In this document: piece after piece, positions 34,085-42,369 of the stretch | Layout of the letters: every line of letters begins with the position of its first letter | Position numbering within the stretch: position 1 is the first letter of the stretch | NCBI GenBank assembly: GCA_004963905.1 | Contig: SUGL01000007.1 | Span: 62,001-126,000, forward strand | Length of the DNA: 64,000 nt | Direction of reading: 5' to 3' | Source of the DNA: Mesorhizobium sp. | GTDB taxonomy: Bacteria; Pseudomonadota; Alphaproteobacteria; Rhizobiales; Rhizobiaceae | Translations under genes and position numbers: made by a program | Notes under the pieces: generated by a model | The model's input: only the letters and a program-made list of their open reading frames with translations | The model's database searches: none | What the model was told of the DNA's origin: nothing

Positions 34085-34270
34085 TCAGGCCGCGTCGCGG
34101 ACCTTCTGGATGCGGGAGCGGATCGCCTCGATCATGGTCTCGCGGATGATGGTTTCGCCGTGGGTCTCGCGCATGTGCTCGACGGCACGGCGCATGACCT
34201 CCGCTTCCTCCTCGGCGCGCGTGTGCCAGTCACAGCCTGGAACGAGTGTCCCGCATTGGAATTCCTTCAT
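34085..34270 (-). CDS. DUF1059 domain small protein
   Basis: Predicted 61 residues. Starts MKEFQCGTLVPGCDWHTRAE, with the conserved two cysteines and histidine of DUF1059, and continues with the HMRETHGETII helix typical of the family. Function unknown; possibly metal binding. Single gene, on the same strand as the OM-like and protease genes but 270 bases upstream of them. Confidence 0.88.
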   Translation of the reverse strand: MKEFQCGTLVPGCDWHTRAEEEAEVMRRAVEHMRETHGETIIRETMIEAIRSRIQKVRDAA

Positions 34271-34330
34271 GGGTTTTCCTTTCCTCGCTGCGGAGCGGTT
34301 CGGCTCTGACCACTCCAGCTATTGTTCTTC

Positions 34331-34373
34331 GCAATCCCGCACGGAAACCGCTGGGCACTTTCCCTGGAATTGC
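34331..34373. repeat. GCAATTCCrG-family palindromic repeat, copy 2
   Basis: gcaatcccgcacggaaaccg...ctggaattgc, a slightly degraded copy of 21968-22011. It lies in the 312-base gap between DUF1059 and DUF1344 genes together with a terminator and another repeat. Confidence 0.75.
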
Positions 34374-34461
34374 TCGAGTGGATAACCATAACACATGTCG
34401 CCGACTTCGGTTGCATCAAGAGTCGTGCCGTCCGGAGCGGCCGGACGAAGCGCTGAAACCC

Positions 34462-34490
34462 AAAAAGGCGGAGCAGTGCTGCTCCGCCTC
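34462..34490 (-). terminator. Terminator for the DUF1344 gene (minus strand)
   Basis: ggcggagcag (34467-34476) is inverted with ctgctccgcc (34479-34488). The run aaaaa at 34462-34466 becomes a T-run on the minus strand, so it terminates leftward transcripts from the gene at 34583-34843. Confidence 0.75.
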
Positions 34491-34508
34491 CTTGCTGCCC
34501 GATCTTGC

Positions 34509-34578
34509 TTAAGCCGCGTCGCGTCCAAGCGGATTCAAGCGACGCGCTTCAAGTCCTTGTTTCGATGCATGTCGTGTG
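34509..34578. repeat. Dispersed rhizobial repeat, related to 7084-7196
   Basis: taagccgcgtcgcgtccaag then ggattcaagcgacgcgcttc, followed by a diverged catgtcgtgtgg. Shares the tcaagcgacgcg core and the catgtc word with the repeat between choX and choW. Confidence 0.6.
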
Positions 34579-34582
34579 GCCG

Positions 34583-34843
34583 TCACTTCATGATCTTGAC
34601 GGCCTCGGCAATCTTGTTCTTGCCGCTCATATCCCAGGAAACGCGAACCTTCTCGCCCGGCTTGATACCCGGATCCTTGAAGGCCTTCGACAGGGTGAAG
34701 GTCGATCCATTGTCCAGAACAAGGCTCATGGCCGTTCCATCAAAGCTCTTGACCGTGCCCGTGGTGTGCTTGACCGCGGCGAACGCGACACCACCGGAGG
34801 CGAGGAAGGCAGCGGCTGCTGCCGTCACGATAAGCTTGCGCAT
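34583..34843 (-). CDS. DUF1344 domain exported protein
   Basis: Predicted 86 residues. The signal peptide MRKLIVTAAAAAFLASGGVA (cut near FAA) precedes the DUF1344 fold: TTGTVKSFDGTAMSLVLDNG then FTLSKAFKDPGIKPGEKVRV. This is a small periplasmic beta-barrel (OB-like) domain common in rhizobia, of unknown function. It has its own terminator downstream at 34462-34490. Confidence 0.9.
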   Translation of the reverse strand: MRKLIVTAAAAAFLASGGVAFAAVKHTTGTVKSFDGTAMSLVLDNGSTFTLSKAFKDPGIKPGEKVRVSWDMSGKNKIAEAVKIMK

Positions 34844-35086
34844 GGCATGCTCTCCTGGAATGCGGGCACCCGTATGGGAAGGCGCCCCTCTTGATCAGGG
34901 CCGTCCGGTCGCGTCGGGTCGCGGCCCATGGGAGACGAACCGCCGGCGCTTCCCGGCCCGGCAACCTTAAATAGATCAATTTTTTCAAAAGGATATTAGA
35001 CGAAAAAGAAATCGGTGCCGCCACATTGCGCGCCAAGATTCGGCGAATGGGACCTCAATGCGGCCAGCGCCTCGCTCACCGGATTG

Positions 35087-36001
35087 TTACGGCCATTTTA
35101 CCTCGGGCGGCAGGCTGGAAAGGATCGAGGCGACATTGCCGCCGGTCTTCAGGCCAAAGATGGTGCCGCGATCGTGAAGCAAATTGAATTCGACGTAGCG
35201 GCCGCGCCGGATGAGCTGTTCGTCGCGGTCGCCATCGGTCCAGTTCTGGTTGAAATTGCCCCGCACCAGGTGGGAATAGACGACGAGGAAAGAACGCCCG
35301 ACGTCCTGGACGAAATTGAAGTCGGCGTTCCAGCCGCCCTTATCCTCGCCCGAATGCAGCCAGTCGAAGAAGATGCCACCGATGCCGCGCGCCTCGTTGC
35401 GGTGCGGCAGGAAGAAGTACTCGTCGCACCACGCCTTGAATTTCGGATAGTCGGCCACGGCGGCGTTCTTCTCGCAGGCGAACTGCATGGCGCGATGGAA
35501 GGCGAGCGTATCGGGGTCGTCCTGGGTGCGGCGACGGTCGAGCACCGGCGTCAGGTCGGCGCCGCCGCCGAACCAATGGCGCGTGGTCACGACCATGCGC
35601 GTGTTCATGTGCACGGCCGGCACGTTGGGGTTCCAGGGATGGGCGATCAGCGAAATGCCGCTCGCCCAGAAGCGCGGATCCTCCTCGGCGCCGGGGATCT
35701 GCTTGCGGAATTCGGGAGAGAATTCGCCGTAGACGGTCGATGTGTGCACGCCGACCTTCTCGAAGACGCGGCCGCGCATCATCGACATTGTGCCGCCGCC
35801 GCCTTTGCCCTCGTCGCGCTCCCAGGCAGTCTTCTCGAAATGCCCGGGCGACCAGGATGATTGCGGTCCGGTGAGTTCCTGCTCGATCTGCTCGAATGTG
35901 GCGCAGATGCGCTCGCGCAGCGCCTCGAACCAGAGGCGGGCCTTCATCTTCTTCTGTTCGATGTCGTCAGGCAGGCCCACCGCAATGTCGGGTCGTTCCA
36001 A
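35087..36001 (-). CDS. hemF: Oxygen-dependent coproporphyrinogen III oxidase
   Basis: Predicted 304 residues, normal for HemF, which decarboxylates coproporphyrinogen III to protoporphyrinogen IX with O2 in heme synthesis. Conserved blocks are visible: [52 protein letters not shown], and [20 protein letters not shown]. Complete. Divergent from a small conserved gene at 36122. Confidence 0.96.
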   Translation of the reverse strand: MERPDIAVGLPDDIEQKKMKARLWFEALRERICATFEQIEQELTGPQSSWSPGHFEKTAWERDEGKGGGGTMSMMRGRVFEKVGVHTSTVYGEFSPEFRKQIPGAEEDPRFWASGISLIAHPWNPNVPAVHMNTRMVVTTRHWFGGGADLTPVLDRRRTQDDPDTLAFHRAMQFACEKNAAVADYPKFKAWCDEYFFLPHRNEARGIGGIFFDWLHSGEDKGGWNADFNFVQDVGRSFLVVYSHLVRGNFNQNWTDGDRDEQLIRRGRYVEFNLLHDRGTIFGLKTGGNVASILSSLPPEVKWP

Positions 36002-36121
36002 TTCCGTCTCCAGTCCGGGCTTGCTTGCCCGACAAATGACTCGTTTTTTCTGCGCGCGATCCCTAATCTCTTAAAGGAAAGGGTCAAGTCCCGTCTGACC
36101 AAGGCGCAAAGGAGTTCCTTC

Positions 36122-36379
36122 GTGCGCACCCCGGCAAGACCGCCGCTGGATGGCTTGAGGAAGAGGCTGGAGCGCTCGCGGGCCGAGCGTGAAAGAGCGC
36201 CGCGCGACGGATTCCTGCGCGAGACCTTCGTGCTGCCGCGCCCCGCCGCGCGCCTCAAGGCGAAGGAATGGTTCGAACGCTTTCCCAAGCAGGCTTACTG
36301 GACCGAGATCGAAAGCTGGTTCGAACGCCCGGGCGACGTCATCGAATTCACCATGCGACGATTGCCAGCGGCGGATTGA
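36122..36379 (+). CDS. Small conserved basic protein, unknown
   Basis: Predicted 85 residues from a GTG at 36122, preceded by aaaggag eight bases upstream, which decides the start. Very basic N-terminal half (LRKRLERSRAERERAPRDGF), then RLKAKEWFERFPKQAYWTEI and WFERPGDVIEFTMRRL. No signal peptide or motif is recognised. The frame's codon bias and good ribosome site support a real gene. It converges on soxR across the inverted-end element at 36378-36520. Confidence 0.65.
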   Translation: MRTPARPPLDGLRKRLERSRAERERAPRDGFLRETFVLPRPAARLKAKEWFERFPKQAYWTEIESWFERPGDVIEFTMRRLPAAD

Positions 36380-36520
36380 GCTGTGTTGATATCAGGTGAT
36401 GCCGGCCTGCAAATGGTGGCTCCCTGCGCTTCCGGTGCTCACGTACTTCAAGTACGCTCCGCTCCGGTTCTCGGAAGCCATCATTTTCGGCTCGGCCTGA
36501 CCTGAATCTCAACACAGCTC
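36378..36520. repeat. ~143-base intergenic element with covarying inverted ends, copy 1
   Basis: gagctgtgttga at the left edge is inverted as tcaacacagctc at the right edge; inside, tcaggtgatgccggcctgcaa and a palindrome (cgtacttcaagtacg) are nearly identical to the copy at 61261-61408. The outermost bases differ between copies but remain self-complementary in each. It lies between converging genes (36122-36379 and soxR), and its left end includes that gene's TGA stop. Confidence 0.9.
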
Positions 36521-36535
36521 AATAGCGCGAGCCCA

Positions 36536-36979
36536 TCAGGGCACCAGGAGTCGTCTGGCTCCAGTGCCCTCCCTGGCCAGCCGGTCTTCCTTGTTCCGGA
36601 GAGGACATTTGTCGATCGACATGCAGCCGCAGCCGATGCAGTCGGTCAGGCCATCGCGCAGCTTCTTCAACTGGCTGATCTTGTGATCGAGCCCGTCTCG
36701 CCAAGCCGTTGAAAGCAGATTCCAATCCTCGCGAGTCGGCGTTCGGCCCTCGGGCAGGGACTGGAACGCCGCGGCGATCTCGGCGAGCGAGATGCCGACC
36801 TCCTGGGCGACACGGATGATCGCCACCCGCCGCAGCACGTCGCGGCCGTAGCGGCGCTGGTTGCCCGCCGTGCGATGGCTGCGGATCAGCCCACGCGCCT
36901 CGTAGAAGTGGAGCGCCGACACCGCCACGCCGCTGCGCATTGCCACCTGGCCGACCGTCAATTCCCGTACCGGAGCCAT
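36536..36979 (-). CDS. soxR: SoxR redox-sensing MerR-family regulator
   Basis: Predicted 147 residues; the start at 36979 gives [20 protein letters not shown]. The MerR helix-turn-helix is followed by [20 protein letters not shown], and the [2Fe-2S] motif [12 protein letters not shown] (CX2CXCX5C) lies near the C-terminus. SoxR is activated when redox-cycling compounds or superoxide oxidise its cluster. A matching operator is at 36998-37015, in its own upstream region, so autoregulation is likely. No soxS is expected in alphaproteobacteria. Confidence 0.94.
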   Translation of the reverse strand: MAPVRELTVGQVAMRSGVAVSALHFYEARGLIRSHRTAGNQRRYGRDVLRRVAIIRVAQEVGISLAEIAAAFQSLPEGRTPTREDWNLLSTAWRDGLDHKISQLKKLRDGLTDCIGCGCMSIDKCPLRNKEDRLAREGTGARRLLVP

Positions 36980-36997
36980 CTCGCACTTTCCGCTTGA

Positions 36998-37015
36998 CCT
37001 CAAGTTAGGTTGAGC
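36998..37015. promoter_or_regulatory. SoxR box
   Basis: cctcaagttaggttgagc matches the known SoxR operator (consensus CCTCAAGTTAACTTGAGG) with a few mismatches. It lies 19 bases upstream of the soxR start. On the plus strand it overlaps ttgacc (36994-36999), a possible -35, so a rightward promoter is also possible. Confidence 0.8.
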
Positions 37016-37184
37016 TTGTAGCGAAGAAACGTTGACAGGGCAAATGCAGGAGAAGGCGATGTGCGCCTGGGTGAGAATGACGGCAGAAGGGGAGGCGATC
37101 CGCGCCGGCGAGCAAGGGCTGACGATGCTGGAGCGGTTCATCGTTTCAAGGAAACGCAGAATCGCTCCGGCTTTTTGTTTTGAC

Positions 37185-37228
37185 GCAATTCCGGACGGAA
37201 AACCGTTTCACACTTTTCCTGGAATTGC
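37185..37228. repeat. GCAATTCCrG-family palindromic repeat, copy 3
   Basis: gcaattccgg and ctggaattgc are inverted around acggaaaaccgtttcacact. A preceding gaatcgctccggcttttt (37159 onward) is shared with the copy at 62532-62599. It ends beside the trmL stop codon. Confidence 0.85.
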
Positions 37229-37229
37229 T

Positions 37230-37688
37230 TTAGCCGATCTGGCGAAGCGCTTCGCCAGCGACCATCGCGACGGACAAAGCGACATTGATGCTGCGCGCGC
37301 CTTGCCGCATCGGGATGGTCAGTCGCGCGTCCGCCGCCTGGTGAACCTCTTCCGGCGCGCCGGCGGATTCGCGGCCGAACAAAAGGATATCTCCGGAAGC
37401 GAAAGCGAAATCGGTGTAGGCGGTCTCTGCCCTGGTGGTGAGCAGCACCAGCCGACGCGCATTCGTTCGGCGCCATTCCTCGAAGGCGTGCCAGTCGGCA
37501 TGGCGGGCAAGCGCCGCCATTTCGAGATAGTCCATGCCGGCCCGTTTCAGCGCCCGGTCGGAGAGCGGGAAACCGGCCGGCTCGATGATGTCGACGCCGA
37601 GATCAAGGCAGGCGGCGAAGCGCAGGATTGTGCCGGTGTTGCCGGCGATATCCGGCTGGTAGAGCGCGATGCGGAGACGGTCGTTCAT
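37230..37688 (-). CDS. trmL: tRNA (cytidine/uridine-2'-O)-methyltransferase (position 34)
   Basis: Predicted 152 residues, the short SPOUT family TrmL that 2'-O-methylates the wobble base of leucine tRNAs using S-adenosylmethionine. Conserved blocks: LYQPDIAGNTGTILRFAACL, ILLFGRESAGAPEEV and TIPMRQGARSINVALSVAMV, the latter two forming the trefoil knot. Complete; no partner domain is expected. Confidence 0.95.
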   Translation of the reverse strand: MNDRLRIALYQPDIAGNTGTILRFAACLDLGVDIIEPAGFPLSDRALKRAGMDYLEMAALARHADWHAFEEWRRTNARRLVLLTTRAETAYTDFAFASGDILLFGRESAGAPEEVHQAADARLTIPMRQGARSINVALSVAMVAGEALRQIG

Positions 37689-37828
37689 TTCCGCATCCTT
37701 CTAATAAGTGGCATATCGGCCACAGGCCGATCCAGCTTTTGGCGATTTCTGGACTGGCGGGTGGCCATTTTCTGCGAAGTCGAGTATATGCCGCTCATCG
37801 TCAACCCGAACCGAAGGAGGGGGACCAC

Positions 37829-37906
37829 ATGATGACCATGCACAACCTGCTCCTCTCCGGGGCTCCAGTATGCCCAGCGGCGGTTTCGGTACGACGATTC
37901 TTCTGA
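37829..37906 (+). CDS. Candidate 25-residue leader peptide
   Basis: MMTMHNLLLSGAPVCPAAVS then VRRFF. The ATG at 37829 follows an unusually strong aaggaggggg. It has no membrane or signal features. The next in-frame candidate genes start at 37972 or 38158 after a hairpin (37929-37966) that overlaps a ribosome-binding sequence. This arrangement resembles a translated leader of an attenuator; it may alternatively be a chance frame. No family recognised. Confidence 0.35.
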   Translation: MMTMHNLLLSGAPVCPAAVSVRRFF

Positions 37907-37928
37907 CACTTTAAGACCTCATCGCACC

Positions 37929-37966
37929 GATTCCCGCCGAACCAGTTTTCGGCTTTCGAAGGAATC
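37929..37966 (+). promoter_or_regulatory. Hairpin overlapping a ribosome-binding sequence
   Basis: gattcc (37929-37934) pairs with ggaatc (37961-37966), and inside it gccgaa (37936-37941) pairs with ttcggc (37948-37953). The right arm includes most of gaaggaa, the Shine-Dalgarno for an ATG at 37972. Folding would hide that site. Confidence 0.45.
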
Positions 37967-38019
37967 TTGCGATGTTTTTCAAACTGCCAAAGGGGCGCCG
38001 CGCCCCACCAGACCGTGTC

Positions 38020-38091
38020 GAGACCGACGCTAGCCGTCGTGTCCGGACCGACGCTTGCCGTCATGTCCCGATCGACACATTTCGCGCCTCC
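38020..38091. repeat. 24-base tandem repeat, three copies
   Basis: Units at 38020, 38044 and 38068: gagaccgacgctagccgtcg..., cggaccgacgcttgccgtca..., ccgatcgacacatttcgcgc.... The first two are close, the third diverged. It lies in the region between the candidate leader and the gene at 38158; codon use here is unlike the genes around it. Confidence 0.7.
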
Positions 38092-38157
38092 GGCCGAATG
38101 CCGGAGGTCGAGTTCGTATCACCCTTTTTAACGCATTTGCACATGGAGGACGGACCG

Positions 38158-38574
38158 ATGTTCGATCCATTCAGAATACCCGGCTCGAGAAGCCTGCACG
38201 AGCGCAAGATGGCGACCTGGGCGCTGCTGATCGGCGAGACCTATTCGTCGGCGGTGCATGCCGAGACGCGCCGGCGGCCGCATCGCGGCATGCTGCCGGA
38301 TGTCGATTTCTCGCGCGCCGTGCCCGATCCCGGCCGGCCTTCGCTGGTGCGCCGTATCGCAAGGCTGTTTCGGCCGGGCGAGAAAGCGCGGGCCGGCGGC
38401 AGCCTTTCGTCGGGAAATGCGGGACCGTCAGGATCCTCTGGCGAGCCTGTCGGCGAAAAGCCCGCGACACCCTATATTGCGCGAAGCAGGGCCGGCGATA
38501 CGGATGAGTCCGTATCGCCGGCCCGTCGCGCCGCGCGGCCGATGAACCTACCCCGTCAATCCCGCGCCGCGTGA
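38158..38574 (+). CDS. Small hypothetical protein upstream of the ABC exporter pair
   Basis: Predicted 138 residues. The ATG at 38158 follows ggaggacggaccg. The sequence begins MFDPFRIPGSRSLHERKMAT and continues WALLIGETYSSAVHAE, then becomes Arg/Ser/Gly/Pro-rich and disordered. An in-frame ATG at 37972, also with a ribosome site, would add 62 residues including an 8-residue repeat, but codon use before 38158 is not typical, so I prefer the shorter form. It ends four bases before the first exporter gene and is probably co-transcribed. Function unknown. Confidence 0.55.
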   Translation: MFDPFRIPGSRSLHERKMATWALLIGETYSSAVHAETRRRPHRGMLPDVDFSRAVPDPGRPSLVRRIARLFRPGEKARAGGSLSSGNAGPSGSSGEPVGEKPATPYIARSRAGDTDESVSPARRAARPMNLPRQSRAA

Positions 38575-38578
38575 GCGC

Positions 38579-40480
38579 ATGGACAGTCGAGTGCCTGGAA
38601 TGTTCCGCTGGTTTGAAAAGAGGCTCGATCCGTTTCCCGCCGCGGAGCCGGTCGAGCCGCCGAAGACGCTGGTCGCCTTTTGCGTGCACTACACGCGCGG
38701 CGTCTGGCCCTACATCGCCGTGGATGCAGTGCTGGTGGCGGCGATCGCCATCACCGAAGTGTGGATGTTCGGTTTCATGGGCCGCATCGTGGACTGGCTG
38801 TCGGCGCAGAACCGGGAAACCTTCCTGCAGACCGAGAGCTGGAAGCTCGCCGGCATGGCTTTCATCGTGCTGTTTGCGCTGCCCGGCACGGTCTGGGTGC
38901 GTTCGTTGTTCAATCAGCAGACGATGATGGGCAACTACCCGATGCGCATCCGCTGGCAGGTGCATCGCTACCTGCTGAAACAGTCGATGGCTTTCTACCA
39001 GGATGAGTTCGCCGGCCGCATCGCCACCAAGCTGATGCAGACCGCGCTCGCCGTGCGCGACTGCGTCATGAAGGTTATAGACGTCCTCAACTACGTCATC
39101 GTCTACTTCCTCGGCATGCTGTTCATCGTCGGCTCGGCGGACATGCGGCTGGCCGCACCGTTGGGTGTATGGCTGATCGGCTATATCGCGCTGCTTCGGT
39201 ATTTCATTCCGCGGCTCGGCAAGGTCGGTGAGGAACAGGCCAATGCACGTTCGACCATGACCGGCCGCGTCGTCGACAGCTATGCCAACATCCAGACGGT
39301 GAAGCTGTTCTCCCACGCGCGCCGCGAGGCGGCCTTCGCTCGGGAAGGCATGGCGGGCTTCCTCGATACCGTCTACCGCTCGATGCGCCTGGTGACGGTG
39401 CTCTACGGCCTGCTCTACATCCTGAATTCGCTGCTTTTGTTCACCGTCACGGCGATCTCGCTGTGGCTGTGGCTCGCCGATGCGGTGACGATCGGCGCGG
39501 TCGCCGTCGTGATAGGCCTGGTGCTCAGGATGTGGGGCATGTCGCAGTGGATCATGTGGGAGATGTCGGGCCTGTTCGAGAATATCGGCACGGTGCAGGA
39601 CGGCATCCAGTCGATCTCGCTGCCGCGACTGGTCGAGGACAGGCCGGGCGCCAAGGACATCGCCGTCAGCCAGGGCGAGATCCGCTTCGAGGACATCCGC
39701 TTCCACTACGGCAAGCAGAAGGGCGTCATCGAGAAGCTGTCGCTGACCGTGCAGCCCGGCGAGAAGGTCGGCATCGTCGGCCGCTCCGGCGCCGGCAAGT
39801 CGACGCTGGTCAACCTCTTGCTGCGCTTCTACGACCTGGAAGGCGGCCGGATCCTGATCGACGGCCAGGAGATCGCCGGGGTGAAGCAGGATTCGCTGCG
39901 CGCGCAGATCGGCATGGTGACGCAGGACACCTCGCTGCTGCACCGCTCGGTGCGCGAGAACATCCTCTACGGCCGACCCGACGCGACCGACGAGATGCTG
40001 CTCGAGGCGGCGCGGCGGGCGGAGGCGCTCGATTTCATCGATGGGCTTTCCGACCACAATGGGCGCAAGGGTTTCGACGCCCATGTCGGCGACCGGGGCG
40101 TCAAATTGTCCGGCGGCCAGCGGCAGCGTATCGCCATCGCCCGCGTTATGCTGAAGGACGCGCCGATCCTCATCCTCGACGAGGCGACGTCGGCGCTCGA
40201 TTCGGAAGCAGAGGCGGCGATCCAGGAGAACCTCTACAAGCTGATGCAGGGCAAGACCGTGATTGCCATCGCGCATCGGCTTTCGACCATCGCTGCGATG
40301 GACAGGCTCGTCGTCATGGACAAGGGCCGCGTCATCGAGGAAGGGTCCCACGAGGAGCTCGTCGCCAAAGGCGGGCTTTACGCCCAGCTCTGGCAACGCC
40401 AGTCGGGTGGCTTCCTGCTCGACGACGCGCCCGCCGAGGCCGCCAACGATGTAATCGCCAAGGGTGAAGCCGCGGAATGA
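38579..40480 (+). CDS. ABC exporter half-transporter (membrane plus ATPase), subunit 1
   Basis: Predicted 633 residues. Residues ~40-330 form an ABC type-I exporter membrane domain (six hydrophobic segments, for example WPYIAVDAVLVAAIAITEVW and VLYGLLYILNSLLLFTVTAI). Residues ~360-600 form the ATPase: GRSGAGKSTLVNLLLR (Walker A), MVTQDTSLLHRSV, LSGGQRQRIAIARV (signature), ILILDEATSALDS (Walker B), IAHRLSTI (switch). Close in sequence to the following subunit, with a four-base overlap, so the pair likely forms a heterodimer. The exported substrate is unknown. Confidence 0.9.
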   Translation: MDSRVPGMFRWFEKRLDPFPAAEPVEPPKTLVAFCVHYTRGVWPYIAVDAVLVAAIAITEVWMFGFMGRIVDWLSAQNRETFLQTESWKLAGMAFIVLFALPGTVWVRSLFNQQTMMGNYPMRIRWQVHRYLLKQSMAFYQDEFAGRIATKLMQTALAVRDCVMKVIDVLNYVIVYFLGMLFIVGSADMRLAAPLGVWLIGYIALLRYFIPRLGKVGEEQANARSTMTGRVVDSYANIQTVKLFSHARREAAFAREGMAGFLDTVYRSMRLVTVLYGLLYILNSLLLFTVTAISLWLWLADAVTIGAVAVVIGLVLRMWGMSQWIMWEMSGLFENIGTVQDGIQSISLPRLVEDRPGAKDIAVSQGEIRFEDIRFHYGKQKGVIEKLSLTVQPGEKVGIVGRSGAGKSTLVNLLLRFYDLEGGRILIDGQEIAGVKQDSLRAQIGMVTQDTSLLHRSVRENILYGRPDATDEMLLEAARRAEALDFIDGLSDHNGRKGFDAHVGDRGVKLSGGQRQRIAIARVMLKDAPILILDEATSALDSEAEAAIQENLYKLMQGKTVIAIAHRLSTIAAMDRLVVMDKGRVIEEGSHEELVAKGGLYAQLWQRQSGGFLLDDAPAEAANDVIAKGEAAE

Positions 40481-42360
40481 TGAAAGCCGTCTATCGCTGG
40501 TTCGAAAGCTGGGTCTACCCGTTTCGCGAGCCCGCGAATCTTCGGCCACCCGCCAGCGTCGGCGGCTTCCTTTGGCACTATGTCGGACAGGCGAAGCTCG
40601 CCTTCTTCGCCATGCTGATCATCGGCGGCATCGCGCCGCTGGTCGAGGCCGGGCTGTTCTATTTCGTCGGACGGCTGGTCGATATCCTCGACCAGCTTCC
40701 CGGCGAACGAAGCTGGCACGCGCTTTGGGCCGCCGCCGGGCCAGAGCTTCTGTTCATGGGCGCGGTGGTGCTGATCATACGCACGCTGGTGGTCGGCCTT
40801 TCGGCGCTCGTCGACGAGCAGACGATCACGCCGGGCTTCTACAGCCTGGTGCGCTGGCAGGCGCACAGGCATGTCTCGCGCCAGTCCTACGCCTTCTTCC
40901 AGAACGATTTCGCCGGACGCATCGCCACCAAGGTCTGGCAGGCGGGGCAGGCAACCGGCGACCTGATGGAGAGCTTCATCGAGGTCATCTGGTTCATGAT
41001 CGTCTACACGGTGACGACGCTGGCGCTGGTCGCCGGCCTCGATCTCAGGCTGGCGGTGCTGGTGGTGATATGGATCGCAGCCTTCGGCTGGCTGGCGAGG
41101 TTCTATTTGCCGGCGATCCGCAAGCATGCCGAGGCAACCGCCGAAGCCGGCTCGATGATCACCGGCCGCATCGTCGATTCCTATTCCAATGTGCAGACGC
41201 TGAAACTGTTCGCCGCCGACGGCGACGACCGTTACATACGCAGCGGCTTTGACATCTATCTCGATGCGCTGCGGCCGTTCACGCGCCGGCTGACCGGCGT
41301 GCGCATGGCGCTGACGACGCTTTCGGGCATCATGATCACGTCAATCGCGGTCCTTGCCGTCTATCTCTGGGTGGAAGGCTCGATCACCGTCGGCGCCGTC
41401 GCTTTCACGCTTTCGCTGGTACTGCGGCTCAACATGCTGCTGGGACGGGTGATGATGCAGCTCAACGGCATCTTGAGGAATCTCGGCGTGCTCGAGAACT
41501 CCAAGGCGCTGATCTCGCAGCCGCTCGGCCTGACCGACGCCCCCGACGCCAAGGAGCTGGTGGTTGCCGGAGGCCGCATCGACCTCAAGAACGTCACCTT
41601 CCATTACGGCAAGGGGGCAGGGGTGCTGGACGGCATCGACCTCGTCGTGCGGCCGGGCGAGAAGGTCGGGCTGGTCGGTCCGTCGGGCGCCGGCAAGACG
41701 ACTTTAGCCAATCTCATCCTGCGCCTCTACGACCTCGAGGGCGGCAAGATCCTGATCGACGGCCATGATATCGCCGGCGTGACGCAGAATTCGCTGCGCG
41801 GCAATATCGGCGTGGTCAGCCAGGATACCGCTCTCTTCCACCGTTCGCTGCGCGACAACATCAAGCTCGGCATGCCGGACGCGACGGACGCCGAGGTGAT
41901 CGCCGCGGCGCGCAAGGCCGAAGCACATGATTTCATCATGGGCCTGCGCGACAACCGCCAGCGGGCCGGTTACGAGGCCTATGTCGGCGAGCGCGGCGTC
42001 AAGCTCTCCGGCGGACAGCGCCAGCGCGTGGCGATCGCCCGCCTCTTCCTCAAGGATGCGCCGATCCTCATCCTCGACGAGGCGACCTCGGCGCTCGATT
42101 CCGATATCGAGGCGGCTATCCAGGAAAACCTGGTGAGGCTGATGGAGGACAAGACCGTGATCGCCATCGCCCACCGGCTCTCCACCATCGCCGCGCTCGA
42201 CCGGCTGGTCGTGCTCGACGGCGGCCGCATCGTCGAAGAGGGCACGCATGACGAGCTGGTGGCGCTCGACGGTCTCTATGCGCGGCTCTGGAAACGGCAG
42301 TCCGGCGGCTTCCTGTTCAATGAGGAAAGCGTGCTGGAAGAGACGCGGCCAGCGGAGTAG
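40477..42360 (+). CDS. ABC exporter half-transporter, subunit 2
   Basis: Predicted 627 residues. Same architecture as subunit 1: an exporter membrane domain with segments such as AFFAMLIIGGIAPLVEAGLF-like and LDLRLAVLVVIWIAAFGWLA, then an ATPase with GPSGAGKTTLANLILRLY, VVSQDTALFHRSL, LSGGQRQRVAIARL, ILILDEATSALDSD and IAHRLSTIAALDRL. All catalytic motifs look intact in both subunits, so both sites should be active. The start overlaps the subunit 1 stop (ATGA). Confidence 0.9.
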   Translation: MMKAVYRWFESWVYPFREPANLRPPASVGGFLWHYVGQAKLAFFAMLIIGGIAPLVEAGLFYFVGRLVDILDQLPGERSWHALWAAAGPELLFMGAVVLIIRTLVVGLSALVDEQTITPGFYSLVRWQAHRHVSRQSYAFFQNDFAGRIATKVWQAGQATGDLMESFIEVIWFMIVYTVTTLALVAGLDLRLAVLVVIWIAAFGWLARFYLPAIRKHAEATAEAGSMITGRIVDSYSNVQTLKLFAADGDDRYIRSGFDIYLDALRPFTRRLTGVRMALTTLSGIMITSIAVLAVYLWVEGSITVGAVAFTLSLVLRLNMLLGRVMMQLNGILRNLGVLENSKALISQPLGLTDAPDAKELVVAGGRIDLKNVTFHYGKGAGVLDGIDLVVRPGEKVGLVGPSGAGKTTLANLILRLYDLEGGKILIDGHDIAGVTQNSLRGNIGVVSQDTALFHRSLRDNIKLGMPDATDAEVIAAARKAEAHDFIMGLRDNRQRAGYEAYVGERGVKLSGGQRQRVAIARLFLKDAPILILDEATSALDSDIEAAIQENLVRLMEDKTVIAIAHRLSTIAALDRLVVLDGGRIVEEGTHDELVALDGLYARLWKRQSGGFLFNEESVLEETRPAE

Positions 42361-42369
42361 AACGCAGCC

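Noticed and set aside
36378..36520. Insertion sequence or transposon remnant
   Set aside because: No transposase, no direct target duplication seen, and only ~145 bases; better described as a structured intergenic element.
37032..37832. Plus-strand frame after the SoxR box as a SoxR-activated gene
   Set aside because: It runs through a palindromic repeat and antisense to trmL with no conserved domain; at most the first part could be a short transcript.
38171..40549. Long minus-strand frame opposite the first ABC exporter
   Set aside because: Mirrors the real exporter gene, low-complexity composition, no start signal or motif.
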